A stretch of 7,057 nt of DNA from Actinomycetes bacterium (GTDB taxonomy: Bacteria > Actinomycetota > Actinomycetes > Prado026): NCBI GenBank assembly GCA_025455945.1, contig JALOLN010000101.1, positions 1 to 7,057 of the forward strand. The letters are read 5' to 3'. Made by a program: the position numbers and the translations under genes. This document shows, piece by piece, positions 1-4,868 of the stretch (within the stretch, counting starts at the first letter, position 1; every line of letters begins with the position of its first letter). The notes beneath the pieces are model-generated. The model saw nothing but the letters and a program-made list of their open reading frames with translations, had not been told where the DNA came from and made no database searches.

Positions 1-83
1 CCGACGAGGGAGAGCACCGCCACCAGGACGACGAGGCCGGCCAGCGCGAGCAGGGTCACGGCGCGCCGGGTCCGCGGGTCCAT
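1..83 (-). CDS. N-terminal fragment of an unidentified membrane-anchored or exported protein
   Basis: Only about 27 codons are in the window; the gene runs off the left edge. It starts at the ATG whose complement is at 81-83 and reads MDPRTRRAVTLLALAGLVVL and onward: a short positively charged head (three Arg in the first seven residues) followed by an unbroken hydrophobic run rich in Leu, Val and Ala. That is the pattern of a first transmembrane helix or an uncleaved signal anchor with the N-terminus inside. No family can be named from so little. The start lies 10 bases after the stop codon of the phosphodiesterase gene on the same strand, so the two could be co-transcribed. However, no Shine-Dalgarno sequence precedes the ATG; instead a TAGCCT hexamer lies seven bases upstream, which may be a -10 element for a leaderless message. 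Confidence 0.6.
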   Translation of the reverse strand, partial: MDPRTRRAVTLLALAGLVVLVAVLSLV

Positions 84-90
84 GGCGGCC

Positions 91-96
91 AGGCTA
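91..96 (-). promoter_or_regulatory. Candidate -10 hexamer (TAGCCT) for the left-edge gene
   Basis: On the minus strand TAGCCT fits the actinobacterial TANNNT -10 consensus and is followed by seven bases and then the ATG at 83. That would place the transcription start at or next to the A of the ATG, giving a leaderless message. The TAG of the hexamer is also the stop codon of the upstream phosphodiesterase gene. No convincing -35 is visible, and such hexamers occur by chance, so this is an inference from spacing. Confidence 0.3.
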
Positions 97-639
97 CGCG
101 GCCCCGGTCAGCGCCCAGCTGCCCAGCACCCGGTACCGCGGGGACGGCCCGAGGTCGCTGCGCACGAGGTGCATCGCGTCGGCGGTCCACTGCGGGCCGC
201 GGTAGGCGGCGAGCCGCTCGACCAGCGGTCGCAGGTCGCGCGGCCGGTCGCTGCGGGCCAGCGTCAGGTGCGCCCGGTAGGGGCGGTCCTCCATGGGCAC
301 CCCGGCGTGCCGGGCCTGCGCCGCCACCGACGCGGCGAGCCGTCCGAGCGCCTGCGTGTCGCCGTCCAGGCCGGCCCACAGCACCCGCCCGTCGAAGCGG
401 CCGCCGCCGGCCACCTGCAGCGGCAGCGCGGGGTGCCGGCCGGCGACGCGCGCGAGCCGGGGCAGCAGCGCCGCCTGCCGGGCGTCGTCCACGTCACCGA
501 GGAAGGCGACCGTGAGGTGCCACCGCTCCGGCGCGGGCCAGCGCAGGCCGGGCGGCGCCTCCGCGCGCAGCCGCTCCACCAGCGCCGCCAGGTCGGCCCG
601 CACCGGGTCGGGCAGGTCCAGCGCCACGAACAGCCGCAC
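94..639 (-). CDS. thpR: RNA 2',3'-cyclic phosphodiesterase (ThpR/LigT family, 2H superfamily)
   Basis: The 181-residue product has the two-histidine signature of the 2H phosphoesterase superfamily: H-L-T-V at residues 41-44 (in RWHLTVAFLG) and H-L-T-L at 124-127 (in RPYRAHLTLAR). The N-terminus RLFVALDLPD is the usual first strand of bacterial ThpR (formerly LigT). The family hydrolyses RNA ends bearing a 2',3'-cyclic phosphate to a 2'-phosphate and can ligate tRNA halves in vitro; its physiological role in bacteria is not well settled. It is a soluble cytoplasmic enzyme, and the length matches the family (about 175-190 residues). I chose the GTG at 639 because the conserved domain begins immediately there; the open frame continues far upstream, antisense to the dehydrogenase gene, but that extension has no family character. 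A GTG two bases upstream (641) is in another frame. The gene is divergent from the dehydrogenase, 63 bases apart, and may form a unit with the left-edge gene. Confidence 0.92.
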   Translation of the reverse strand: MRLFVALDLPDPVRADLAALVERLRAEAPPGLRWPAPERWHLTVAFLGDVDDARQAALLPRLARVAGRHPALPLQVAGGGRFDGRVLWAGLDGDTQALGRLAASVAAQARHAGVPMEDRPYRAHLTLARSDRPRDLRPLVERLAAYRGPQWTADAMHLVRSDLGPSPRYRVLGSWALTGAA

Positions 640-660
640 ACCCCATCCGACCGCGGGGAC

Positions 661-666
661 TAGCGT
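661..666 (+). promoter_or_regulatory. Candidate -10 hexamer (TAGCGT) for the SDR gene
   Basis: TAGCGT matches TANNNT and lies in the 63-base gap between the divergent phosphodiesterase and dehydrogenase genes. Transcription from it would give a leader of roughly 30 bases that contains the ribosome binding site. The expected -35 region (about 637-643) reads CACACCC and does not resemble TTGACA, so support comes only from the hexamer and its position. Confidence 0.3.
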
Positions 667-687
667 GACGGCAAGCGCATCCGCACC

Positions 688-695
688 GAGAGGGA
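688..695 (+). promoter_or_regulatory. Ribosome binding site of the SDR gene
   Basis: GAGAGGGA is a purine-rich Shine-Dalgarno sequence ending seven bases before the ATG at 703. It supports that ATG as the start. Confidence 0.6.
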
Positions 696-702
696 CGTCG
701 TC

Positions 703-1554
703 ATGGGCAAGGTCGCCATCGTCACCGGAGGAGCCGCCGGCATCGGCCTGGCCCTCGGCACCGCGATGTTCCGCCGCGGGGACGTCGTCGTCCTGGCCGA
801 CATCGACGGCGCGGGCGCCGAGCGCGAGGCGACGCGGCTCACCGGCAAGGGTCCGGGCGTCGCCCAGGCGGCCCACCTCGACGTCCGGGACGCCGCCGCC
901 GTCGCCGACCTCGTGCACCGGACGGCGGACGAGCACGGCCGGCTCGACATCATGGTCAACAACGCCGGGATCGGCGTCGGCGGGGAGCTCCAGGAGCTCA
1001 CCGTCGCGCACTGGGACCGCGTCATCGACGTCAACCTGCGTGGCGTCGTGCACGGCGTGATGGCCGCCTACCCGCTGATGATCGCCCAGCGGTCGGGGCA
1101 CATCGTCAACACCGCGTCCCTCGCCGGGCTCGTGCCGTTCGGCCTGCTGACGCCGTACGTCACGACCAAGCACGCCGTCGTCGGCCTCAGCCTGGCGCTG
1201 CGTCAGGAGGCTGCCCCCAAGGGCGTCCGGGTGACCGTCGCCTGCCCGGGGTTCACCGACACGGCGATCCTCGACAAGGGCGGGCCCGAGGACCTTCCGC
1301 AGGCCCGCCTGGCCGGCCACGTCCGCATGCTCGCCGAGCGGCAGACCGGGGGGCTGTACGACGTCGAGCGGCTGGCGCGCGACATCCTGCGCGGGGTGGA
1401 CCGCAACGAGGCGATGGTCGTGGCGCCGGCCTCCGCCCGGGCCACCTGGCGGCTGCAACGGCTGTCGCCCCCGGTGGTCGGCCGGGTCGCCGCCAGGCAG
1501 ATCGCGTGGGCGCGACGCCTGACGGAGACCCGGCCGGACGAGCCGGGGTCCTGA
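703..1554 (+). CDS. Short-chain dehydrogenase/reductase (classical SDR fold), substrate unknown
   Basis: The 283-residue product is a classical SDR. The nucleotide-binding motif TGGAAGIG is at residues 8-15, the adenine-site Asp60 is in LDV, NNAG is at 86-89, and the full catalytic set is present: Asn111 (VNLRGV), Ser139 (NTASLAG), Tyr152 and Lys156 (YVTTK). An acidic residue at the end of the second strand (Asp33, in VLADID) is typical of NAD(H) rather than NADP(H) preference; that is inferred. The protein is about 30 residues longer than a minimal SDR because of a basic, helical tail after residue 250. CPG at 181-183 follows the sixth strand as usual. The substrate cannot be read from the sequence, and the neighbours (phosphodiesterase, exported hydrolase) do not indicate a pathway. 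The ATG at 703 has a good Shine-Dalgarno sequence. The gene converges on the exported hydrolase with only 16 bases between stop codons and no visible terminator hairpin there. Confidence 0.93.
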   Translation: MGKVAIVTGGAAGIGLALGTAMFRRGDVVVLADIDGAGAEREATRLTGKGPGVAQAAHLDVRDAAAVADLVHRTADEHGRLDIMVNNAGIGVGGELQELTVAHWDRVIDVNLRGVVHGVMAAYPLMIAQRSGHIVNTASLAGLVPFGLLTPYVTTKHAVVGLSLALRQEAAPKGVRVTVACPGFTDTAILDKGGPEDLPQARLAGHVRMLAERQTGGLYDVERLARDILRGVDRNEAMVVAPASARATWRLQRLSPPVVGRVAARQIAWARRLTETRPDEPGS

Positions 1555-1570
1555 TCCCTTCCTGTCCCGC

Positions 1571-2650
1571 CTAGACGAGCTTCATGACGGCGACGACGCC
1601 GGCGTGGTCGGACGGCCAGAACGGTGGCACCGCTTGGAACGGCCGGGCGCCGACCACCCAGGCGGACTGGGTCCGGGCACCGCGGGTGAGGACGAGGTCG
1701 ATCCGGGACCGCAGCTCCGACGTGGTGTTGGTCAGCGTCCCGTTCTGGCAGCAGGTGTAGCCCTTGCGAGCGCCGTTCACCCACCACGCGTCCCGGAACT
1801 TGCTGGTCAGCGCCCGGTAGCTCGCCGTGGTGCTGCCGTCGGCGGCGGAGTTGAAGTCACCGGTGGCGATGACCCGGCCCCGGCTCTTCGCCGGCCCGGC
1901 CAGGAACTCCATGGCCTGGGCCTCCTGCACCGCCGGGTAGTCCTCGGTCTCCAGGTGGGTGTTGACGAAGCGGAACCGCTGGCCCCAGTACTTCGCCTCG
2001 ATCGAGGCCCAGCCGCGGTCGAAGGACAGCGTGCCGACCGGCGAGGGCAGCAGCTGCTGGTTCACGTAGCGGCCGCTCGCCGCCCCCCACCAGGCCAGGC
2101 CCCTGGTGTGCCGGTTCACCAGGATCACGTCGCGGTCCTGGAACTGCAGGGCGTAGGTGCACAGGGCGCCGGTGGTGAAGTCGCAGATCAGCGGCGCAGG
2201 ACCGATGTTGGCGTTCTCCGACACCGCCGCGACGGTGTAGTGCAGGCCCCGGGCGGCGAGCTCGGCCTGCAGGATCGCCAGGAAGTCCAGGCCGGCGGGG
2301 GCGCCAGGGCCGACCGGCGTCCACCTCGAGACCTCCTGCAGCCCGACGAGGTCGGGGTCCGCCCGGTCGATCGTGGCCGCGATGGCCTTGGCCCGGGCCG
2401 GGAAGTTGGTGAACTGCGCGGTCTGCCAGATCGTCGTCACGCCGACGACGAACTCCTCGGGCGTCGTCGCGACGAGCGCCGGCTCCAGGCTGGAACCGAG
2501 GTACAGGTTCTGGGACATCACCTTCAGGGCCGGCGGGGCGTGGTGCCCGCCGGTGGCGCCGGCGACGCCCGGCGCGGCCAGCGCCAGCGCCCCCGCCAGG
2601 GCGGCCACCAGGCCGGCCCGACGCAGGGCCCCAAGTCGGTTCAGGTGCAT
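1571..2650 (-). CDS. Exported endonuclease/exonuclease/phosphatase-family hydrolase
   Basis: The 359-residue product begins with a signal peptide: basic head (LRR at 9-11), hydrophobic Ala/Leu core at 13-27, and a likely cleavage after A-G-A at 30-32. The mature part is an endonuclease/exonuclease/phosphatase (DNase I-like) domain with its metal and catalytic residues in order: Asn48 (MSQNLYLG), Glu106 (VGLQEV), Asn230 and His232 (VNTHLE), Asp265 and Asn267 (GDFNS), Asp318 (RIDLV), and Asp348-His349 (SDHAG). It should therefore be an active Mg-dependent phosphodiesterase or phosphatase acting outside the cell. The fold covers secreted nucleases, sphingomyelinases and inositol phosphatases, and I cannot choose among them. 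Cys156/Cys164 and adjacent Cys300/Cys301 could form disulfides in the mature protein. The ATG at 2650 has a Shine-Dalgarno sequence (GGAGGG, five bases away), which fixes the start. The gene is 99 bases downstream of the MFS gene on the same strand and probably has its own promoter. Confidence 0.9.
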   Translation of the reverse strand: MHLNRLGALRRAGLVAALAGALALAAPGVAGATGGHHAPPALKVMSQNLYLGSSLEPALVATTPEEFVVGVTTIWQTAQFTNFPARAKAIAATIDRADPDLVGLQEVSRWTPVGPGAPAGLDFLAILQAELAARGLHYTVAAVSENANIGPAPLICDFTTGALCTYALQFQDRDVILVNRHTRGLAWWGAASGRYVNQQLLPSPVGTLSFDRGWASIEAKYWGQRFRFVNTHLETEDYPAVQEAQAMEFLAGPAKSRGRVIATGDFNSAADGSTTASYRALTSKFRDAWWVNGARKGYTCCQNGTLTNTTSELRSRIDLVLTRGARTQSAWVVGARPFQAVPPFWPSDHAGVVAVMKLV

Positions 2651-2655
2651 GACGA

Positions 2656-2661
2656 CCCTCC
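2656..2661 (-). promoter_or_regulatory. Ribosome binding site of the exported hydrolase gene
   Basis: On the minus strand GGAGGG lies five bases before the ATG at 2650. It is the strongest Shine-Dalgarno match I found at a gene start here and supports that start, and with it the presence of the signal peptide. Confidence 0.7.
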
Positions 2662-2693
2662 ACTGGGCCGCTCAGGGGCGGCCCCTCGGGGCG

Positions 2694-2722
2694 AGCGTCG
2701 TCCCGCCGGGAGACCCGGTCAA
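2694..2722 (-). promoter_or_regulatory. Weak candidate promoter for the exported hydrolase gene
   Basis: On the minus strand TTGACC (complement of 2717-2722) is a good -35 match. After 17 bases comes GACGCT (complement of 2694-2699), which keeps only the A at position 2 and the T at position 6 of TANNNT. The -35 and spacing are good but the -10 is poor. It would give a leader of about 35-40 bases containing the ribosome binding site. Confidence 0.25.
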
Positions 2723-2749
2723 GCGGTATGACGGAGCGCGGCCGGACGA

Positions 2750-4009
2750 CTACGCGGTGACCGCCTGGCGTACCCCGGACGGCTCACCGGGCACCCGCGG
2801 GAGGTCCCGGCCCAGGACCAGCACGGCGAGGGTGACGAGGACGACCACCGCGGCGCCGCTGCCCACCAGCGTCCAGCGGGGCCCCACCGTCTCGCCCAGC
2901 CAGCCGATCACCGGCGACCCGAACGGCGTCCCGCCGAAGAAGACGAGGGTGTAGATCGCCATCACCCGGCCCCGGACCCCCGGGTCGGCGCCGAGCTGGA
3001 GGTAGGCGTTGGCAGAGGTGGCGAACCAGATCGCGAGCAGGCCCGTGGGGACGAGCAGGACGACGAAGGCGGCGTAGGACGGCGCCAGTCCGGCCACGGC
3101 CTCGAGAGCGCCGAACGCCACGGCCAGGGCCAGCACCAGCCGCAGCCCCGGTCGACGGCCGGTCCGGCCGCTGCGCCGGGCGGCCAGCAGCGCACCCGCG
3201 AGGGCACCCGCCGCGAACGCGGTGCCGAGCAGCCCGAACTCCCGGGCGTCGACCCCGAACACCGCCGTCCCCATCAGTGCCATCGTGACCTGGAAGTTGA
3301 ACCCGATGGTCCCCACGACGAAGACCACGACCATGACCAGCGTCAGCTCCCGGTGCCGCCGGACGTAGGCCACCCCCGCCCGCAGCGCCCCCCTGCCCCG
3401 TGCGGCGCGGGCGGCCGGACGCAGCTCCGCCGGGCGCATGAGCAGCAGGCAGCCGATGACGGCGGCGAAGGACGCCGCGTTCACCAAGAAGATGGGGCCG
3501 GTCCCGACCGCGGCGATCAGCAGCCCGGCCAGGGCGGGTCCGACCATCCGGCCGAGGTTGAAGGTGGCGCTGTTGAGCGCGACCGCGTTGGGCAGGTCGT
3601 CGGTGCCGACCATCTCCACGACGAAGGACTGCCGCACGGGCGTGTCCAGCGCGGCCGCCGTCCCCAGCAGGAACGCCAGCAGGTAGACGTGCCAGACCTC
3701 GGCCAGCCCGGAGATGACCAGCAGCCCGAGCAGGAGCGCCTGGACGCCCATCGCCGCCTGGCTCAGCACCAGCAGCCGCCGCTTGGGGAACCGGTCGGCC
3801 AGCACCCCGCCCCAGAGGGTGAAGAGCAGCATCGGCAGGAACTGCAGCCCGGTCACGACCCCCAGCGCCGTCCCGGACCCGCCGGTCAGCTGCAGCACCA
3901 GCCAGTCCTGCGCAACCCGCTGCATCCAGGTGCCCGCGTTCGACACCAGCTGGCCGGCGACGAACAGCCGGAAGTTGCGGACGCGGAGGGCGAGGAACGT
4001 GGGGCTCAC
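2750..4009 (-). CDS. MFS transporter, EntS-like (MFS_3 type) putative exporter
   Basis: The 419-residue integral membrane protein has the pattern of a 12-helix major facilitator, with two halves joined by a basic cytoplasmic loop at about 192-222. The inter-helix 2/3 motif is present as GGVLADRFPKRR at 67-78. LDTPVRQSF at 121-129 and NAVALNSATFNLGRMVGPAL at 141-160 are typical of the EntS/MFS_3 branch, as is GVRGRVMAIY at 344-353. That branch contains siderophore and drug exporters and many of unknown substrate; which applies here cannot be read. The start is a GTG at 4009 that overlaps the regulator's TGA in the four-base junction GTGA. No Shine-Dalgarno sequence lies at a useful distance, so translational coupling to the regulator is likely. 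Being downstream of a MarR gene with a palindromic operator, it is probably repressed by that regulator and released by a ligand, perhaps its own substrate. That is an inference from the arrangement. Confidence 0.9.
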   Translation of the reverse strand: MSPTFLALRVRNFRLFVAGQLVSNAGTWMQRVAQDWLVLQLTGGSGTALGVVTGLQFLPMLLFTLWGGVLADRFPKRRLLVLSQAAMGVQALLLGLLVISGLAEVWHVYLLAFLLGTAAALDTPVRQSFVVEMVGTDDLPNAVALNSATFNLGRMVGPALAGLLIAAVGTGPIFLVNAASFAAVIGCLLLMRPAELRPAARAARGRGALRAGVAYVRRHRELTLVMVVVFVVGTIGFNFQVTMALMGTAVFGVDAREFGLLGTAFAAGALAGALLAARRSGRTGRRPGLRLVLALAVAFGALEAVAGLAPSYAAFVVLLVPTGLLAIWFATSANAYLQLGADPGVRGRVMAIYTLVFFGGTPFGSPVIGWLGETVGPRWTLVGSGAAVVVLVTLAVLVLGRDLPRVPGEPSGVRQAVTA

Positions 4010-4440
4010 GACACGGCCAGCCGCTCCAGCAGAGGGGCCGCCTCGCGCAGGACGGCGCGCTCCGCCGGGCTGAGCGCTGCCATCCGGTCCACCAGCCAGG
4101 CCTCCCGCCGCCGCCGGTCGGCCAGCAGCAGGCGGTGCGCGGCGGCGGTGGCCGACAGCAGGACCTGCCGGCCGTCGGTCGGGTGCGCGGCGCGGGTCAC
4201 CAGGCCACGCCGCTCCAGCACAGCCACCACCCGGGTCATCGAGGGGGGCTGGACCCGCTCGTGGGCGGCCAGCTCGCCGGGGCTCAGGGGGCCGTGCCGC
4301 TGCAGCGTGGCCAGGGCGGCCAGCTGGGTGAGGGTGAGCGAGGAGTCCGTCCGCTCCGCCCGGAGCCGGCGTGCGAGCCGCATCGCCGCGATCTGCAGGG
4401 CGCTGGCCAGCTCGGTGTCGGCGTTCGTCGTCCTCGACAT
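4006..4440 (-). CDS. MarR-family transcriptional regulator, resembling M. tuberculosis Rv0880
   Basis: The 144-residue product is a winged-helix MarR regulator: an N-terminal dimerisation helix (residues about 8-27), LTLTQLAALATL, a recognition helix in VQPPSMTRVVAVLERRGLV, and the wing RAAHPTDGRQVLLS with the conserved Asp-Gly-Arg. The recognition helix and wing closely match what I remember of M. tuberculosis Rv0880. It should bind DNA as a dimer at a palindrome, and a 26-bp palindrome lies just upstream. An in-frame ATG at 4458 would add six residues, but it sits in the centre of that palindrome with no ribosome binding site. I prefer the ATG at 4440, six bases after a TATGCT hexamer, which suits a leaderless message and begins MSRTTNADTELAS. 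The 3' end overlaps the MFS gene by four bases, forming a regulator-transporter operon that is probably self-repressed. The ligand is unknown. Confidence 0.92.
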   Translation of the reverse strand: MSRTTNADTELASALQIAAMRLARRLRAERTDSSLTLTQLAALATLQRHGPLSPGELAAHERVQPPSMTRVVAVLERRGLVTRAAHPTDGRQVLLSATAAAHRLLLADRRRREAWLVDRMAALSPAERAVLREAAPLLERLAVS

Positions 4441-4444
4441 ATCG

Positions 4445-4470
4445 TTAGCATAACTCATGACTTTTGCTAA
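4445..4470. promoter_or_regulatory. 26-bp near-perfect palindrome, likely MarR operator
   Basis: The half-sites are TTAGCATAACTCA (4445-4457) and, on the opposite strand read inward, TTAGCAAAAGTCA. Eleven of thirteen positions are symmetric around a central TCATGA. MarR dimers typically bind palindromes of roughly 16-26 bp placed over their own promoters. This one covers the likely marR -10 hexamer (complement of 4448-4453) and extends into its -35 region. It also lies about 40 bases upstream of the DUF2530 -10 candidate, so it could act on both genes. Its A/T content stands out sharply from the flanking DNA. Confidence 0.8.
4448..4453 (-). promoter_or_regulatory. Candidate marR -10 hexamer (TATGCT)
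   Basis: On the minus strand TATGCT fits TANNNT and ends seven bases before the A of the ATG at 4440 (six bases intervene), the distance expected between a -10 and its transcription start. Transcription would thus begin at the start codon, giving a leaderless message. The region 17 bases further upstream (AGAAGC) is a poor -35. The hexamer lies inside the palindrome, so regulator binding would block it directly. Confidence 0.5.
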
Positions 4471-4508
4471 GCTTCTGTGCCCTCGGGCCGGTCCGCCGGT
4501 GCCGGGGC

Positions 4509-4514
4509 TAGGCT
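4509..4514 (+). promoter_or_regulatory. Candidate -10 hexamer (TAGGCT) for the DUF2530 gene
   Basis: TAGGCT fits TANNNT and is followed by seven bases and then the GTG at 4522, so transcription would begin at or next to the start codon. No Shine-Dalgarno sequence precedes the GTG, which is consistent with a leaderless gene. The -35 region is G/C-rich and unconvincing. Confidence 0.4.
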
Positions 4515-4521
4515 CACGGCC

Positions 4522-4779
4522 GTGAGCACCCCGCTGCGCCAGGTTCCCGAGCCGCCGCAGGCCGACGCCGTGCTCCCGGTCACCATCGGCACGGTGCTGT
4601 GGGGGCTGGCCTTCCTCGTCCTGCTCCCGTTCCGGTCCCGGCTGGTCGAGTCGGGGGACGACTGGTGGCTGTGGGTGGCGCTGGTCGGGTTCCTGCTCGG
4701 CGTCCTGGGCACCTGGTGGGTGCGCCGGCGGAGGGCCCTCTACGAGCGGGCCGGCCGGTCCGCCGCGGGCCAGTCCTGA
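4522..4779 (+). CDS. Small two-helix membrane protein, DUF2530 type
   Basis: The 85-residue product has a Pro-rich polar head (PEPPQAD at 9-15), two hydrophobic segments at about 19-37 and 48-67 separated by a short charged, Trp-rich loop (ESGDDWW), and a basic tail beginning VRRRR at 67-71. By the positive-inside rule both ends would face the cytoplasm. The pattern and its place divergent from a Rv0880-like MarR gene match the actinobacterial DUF2530 family as I recall it (M. tuberculosis Rv0879c). Its function is unknown. The same frame stays open upstream to an ATG at 4477, but those 15 residues lie across the promoter region and lack membrane or family character. The GTG at 4522, seven bases after TAGGCT, is preferred. 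Control by the neighbouring regulator through the shared intergenic operator is plausible but inferred. Confidence 0.82.
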   Translation: MSTPLRQVPEPPQADAVLPVTIGTVLWGLAFLVLLPFRSRLVESGDDWWLWVALVGFLLGVLGTWWVRRRRALYERAGRSAAGQS

Positions 4780-4827
4780 CCCGCGAAGCCGTCCCCCCGT
4801 CGCGCTCCCCCCCGCGAGCGGTCCCCC

Positions 4828-4868
4828 AGGGAACGCTCAGGGCTCGATCAACCCTGAGAACGTTCCCT
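4828..4868. terminator. Long hairpin, probable bidirectional terminator between convergent genes
   Basis: The left arm AGGGAACGCTCAGGG (4828-4842) pairs with CCCTGAG (4852-4858) and CGTTCCCT (4861-4868). That is 15 base pairs, with a two-base AA bulge (4859-4860) and a nine-base loop (4843-4851). It sits between the ends of the DUF2530 gene (4779) and the Hsp90-like gene (4867), so it can serve both strands. Neither side has a U-run, which is common for terminators in GC-rich actinobacteria. The stop codon of the Hsp90-like gene (complement of 4867-4869) overlaps the base of the stem. Confidence 0.7.

Noticed and set aside
640..1458. Long in-frame upstream extension of the phosphodiesterase gene, antisense to the dehydrogenase gene
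   Set aside because: The extension is opposite a clearly recognisable SDR gene, has no family character, and the ThpR domain begins exactly at the GTG at 639. It is a product of high-GC codon bias.
1555..1570. Terminator between the convergent SDR and hydrolase genes
   Set aside because: The 16-base gap has no inverted repeat; I see no termination signal there.
2676..2718. Short inverted repeats (CCGGG-AGA-CCCGG at 2706-2718 and GCCCC/GGGGC near 2681-2692) as a terminator after the MFS gene
   Set aside because: The stems are only about five base pairs with tiny loops, no U-run follows, and such repeats are expected by chance at this GC content.
1604..2731. 375-codon plus-strand open frame opposite the exported hydrolase
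   Set aside because: The real gene on the other strand has a signal peptide and a full catalytic set. The shadow is Arg/Gly/Pro-rich with no domain.
3353..4453. 366-codon plus-strand open frame opposite the MFS and marR genes
   Set aside because: It spans two well-supported genes and their junction, and the translation is Gln/Arg/Pro-rich without membrane or domain character.
4477..4521. ATG at 4477 as the start of the DUF2530 gene
   Set aside because: The added 15 residues lie over the promoter region, no ribosome binding site precedes it, and the GTG at 4522 has a well-spaced -10 hexamer.
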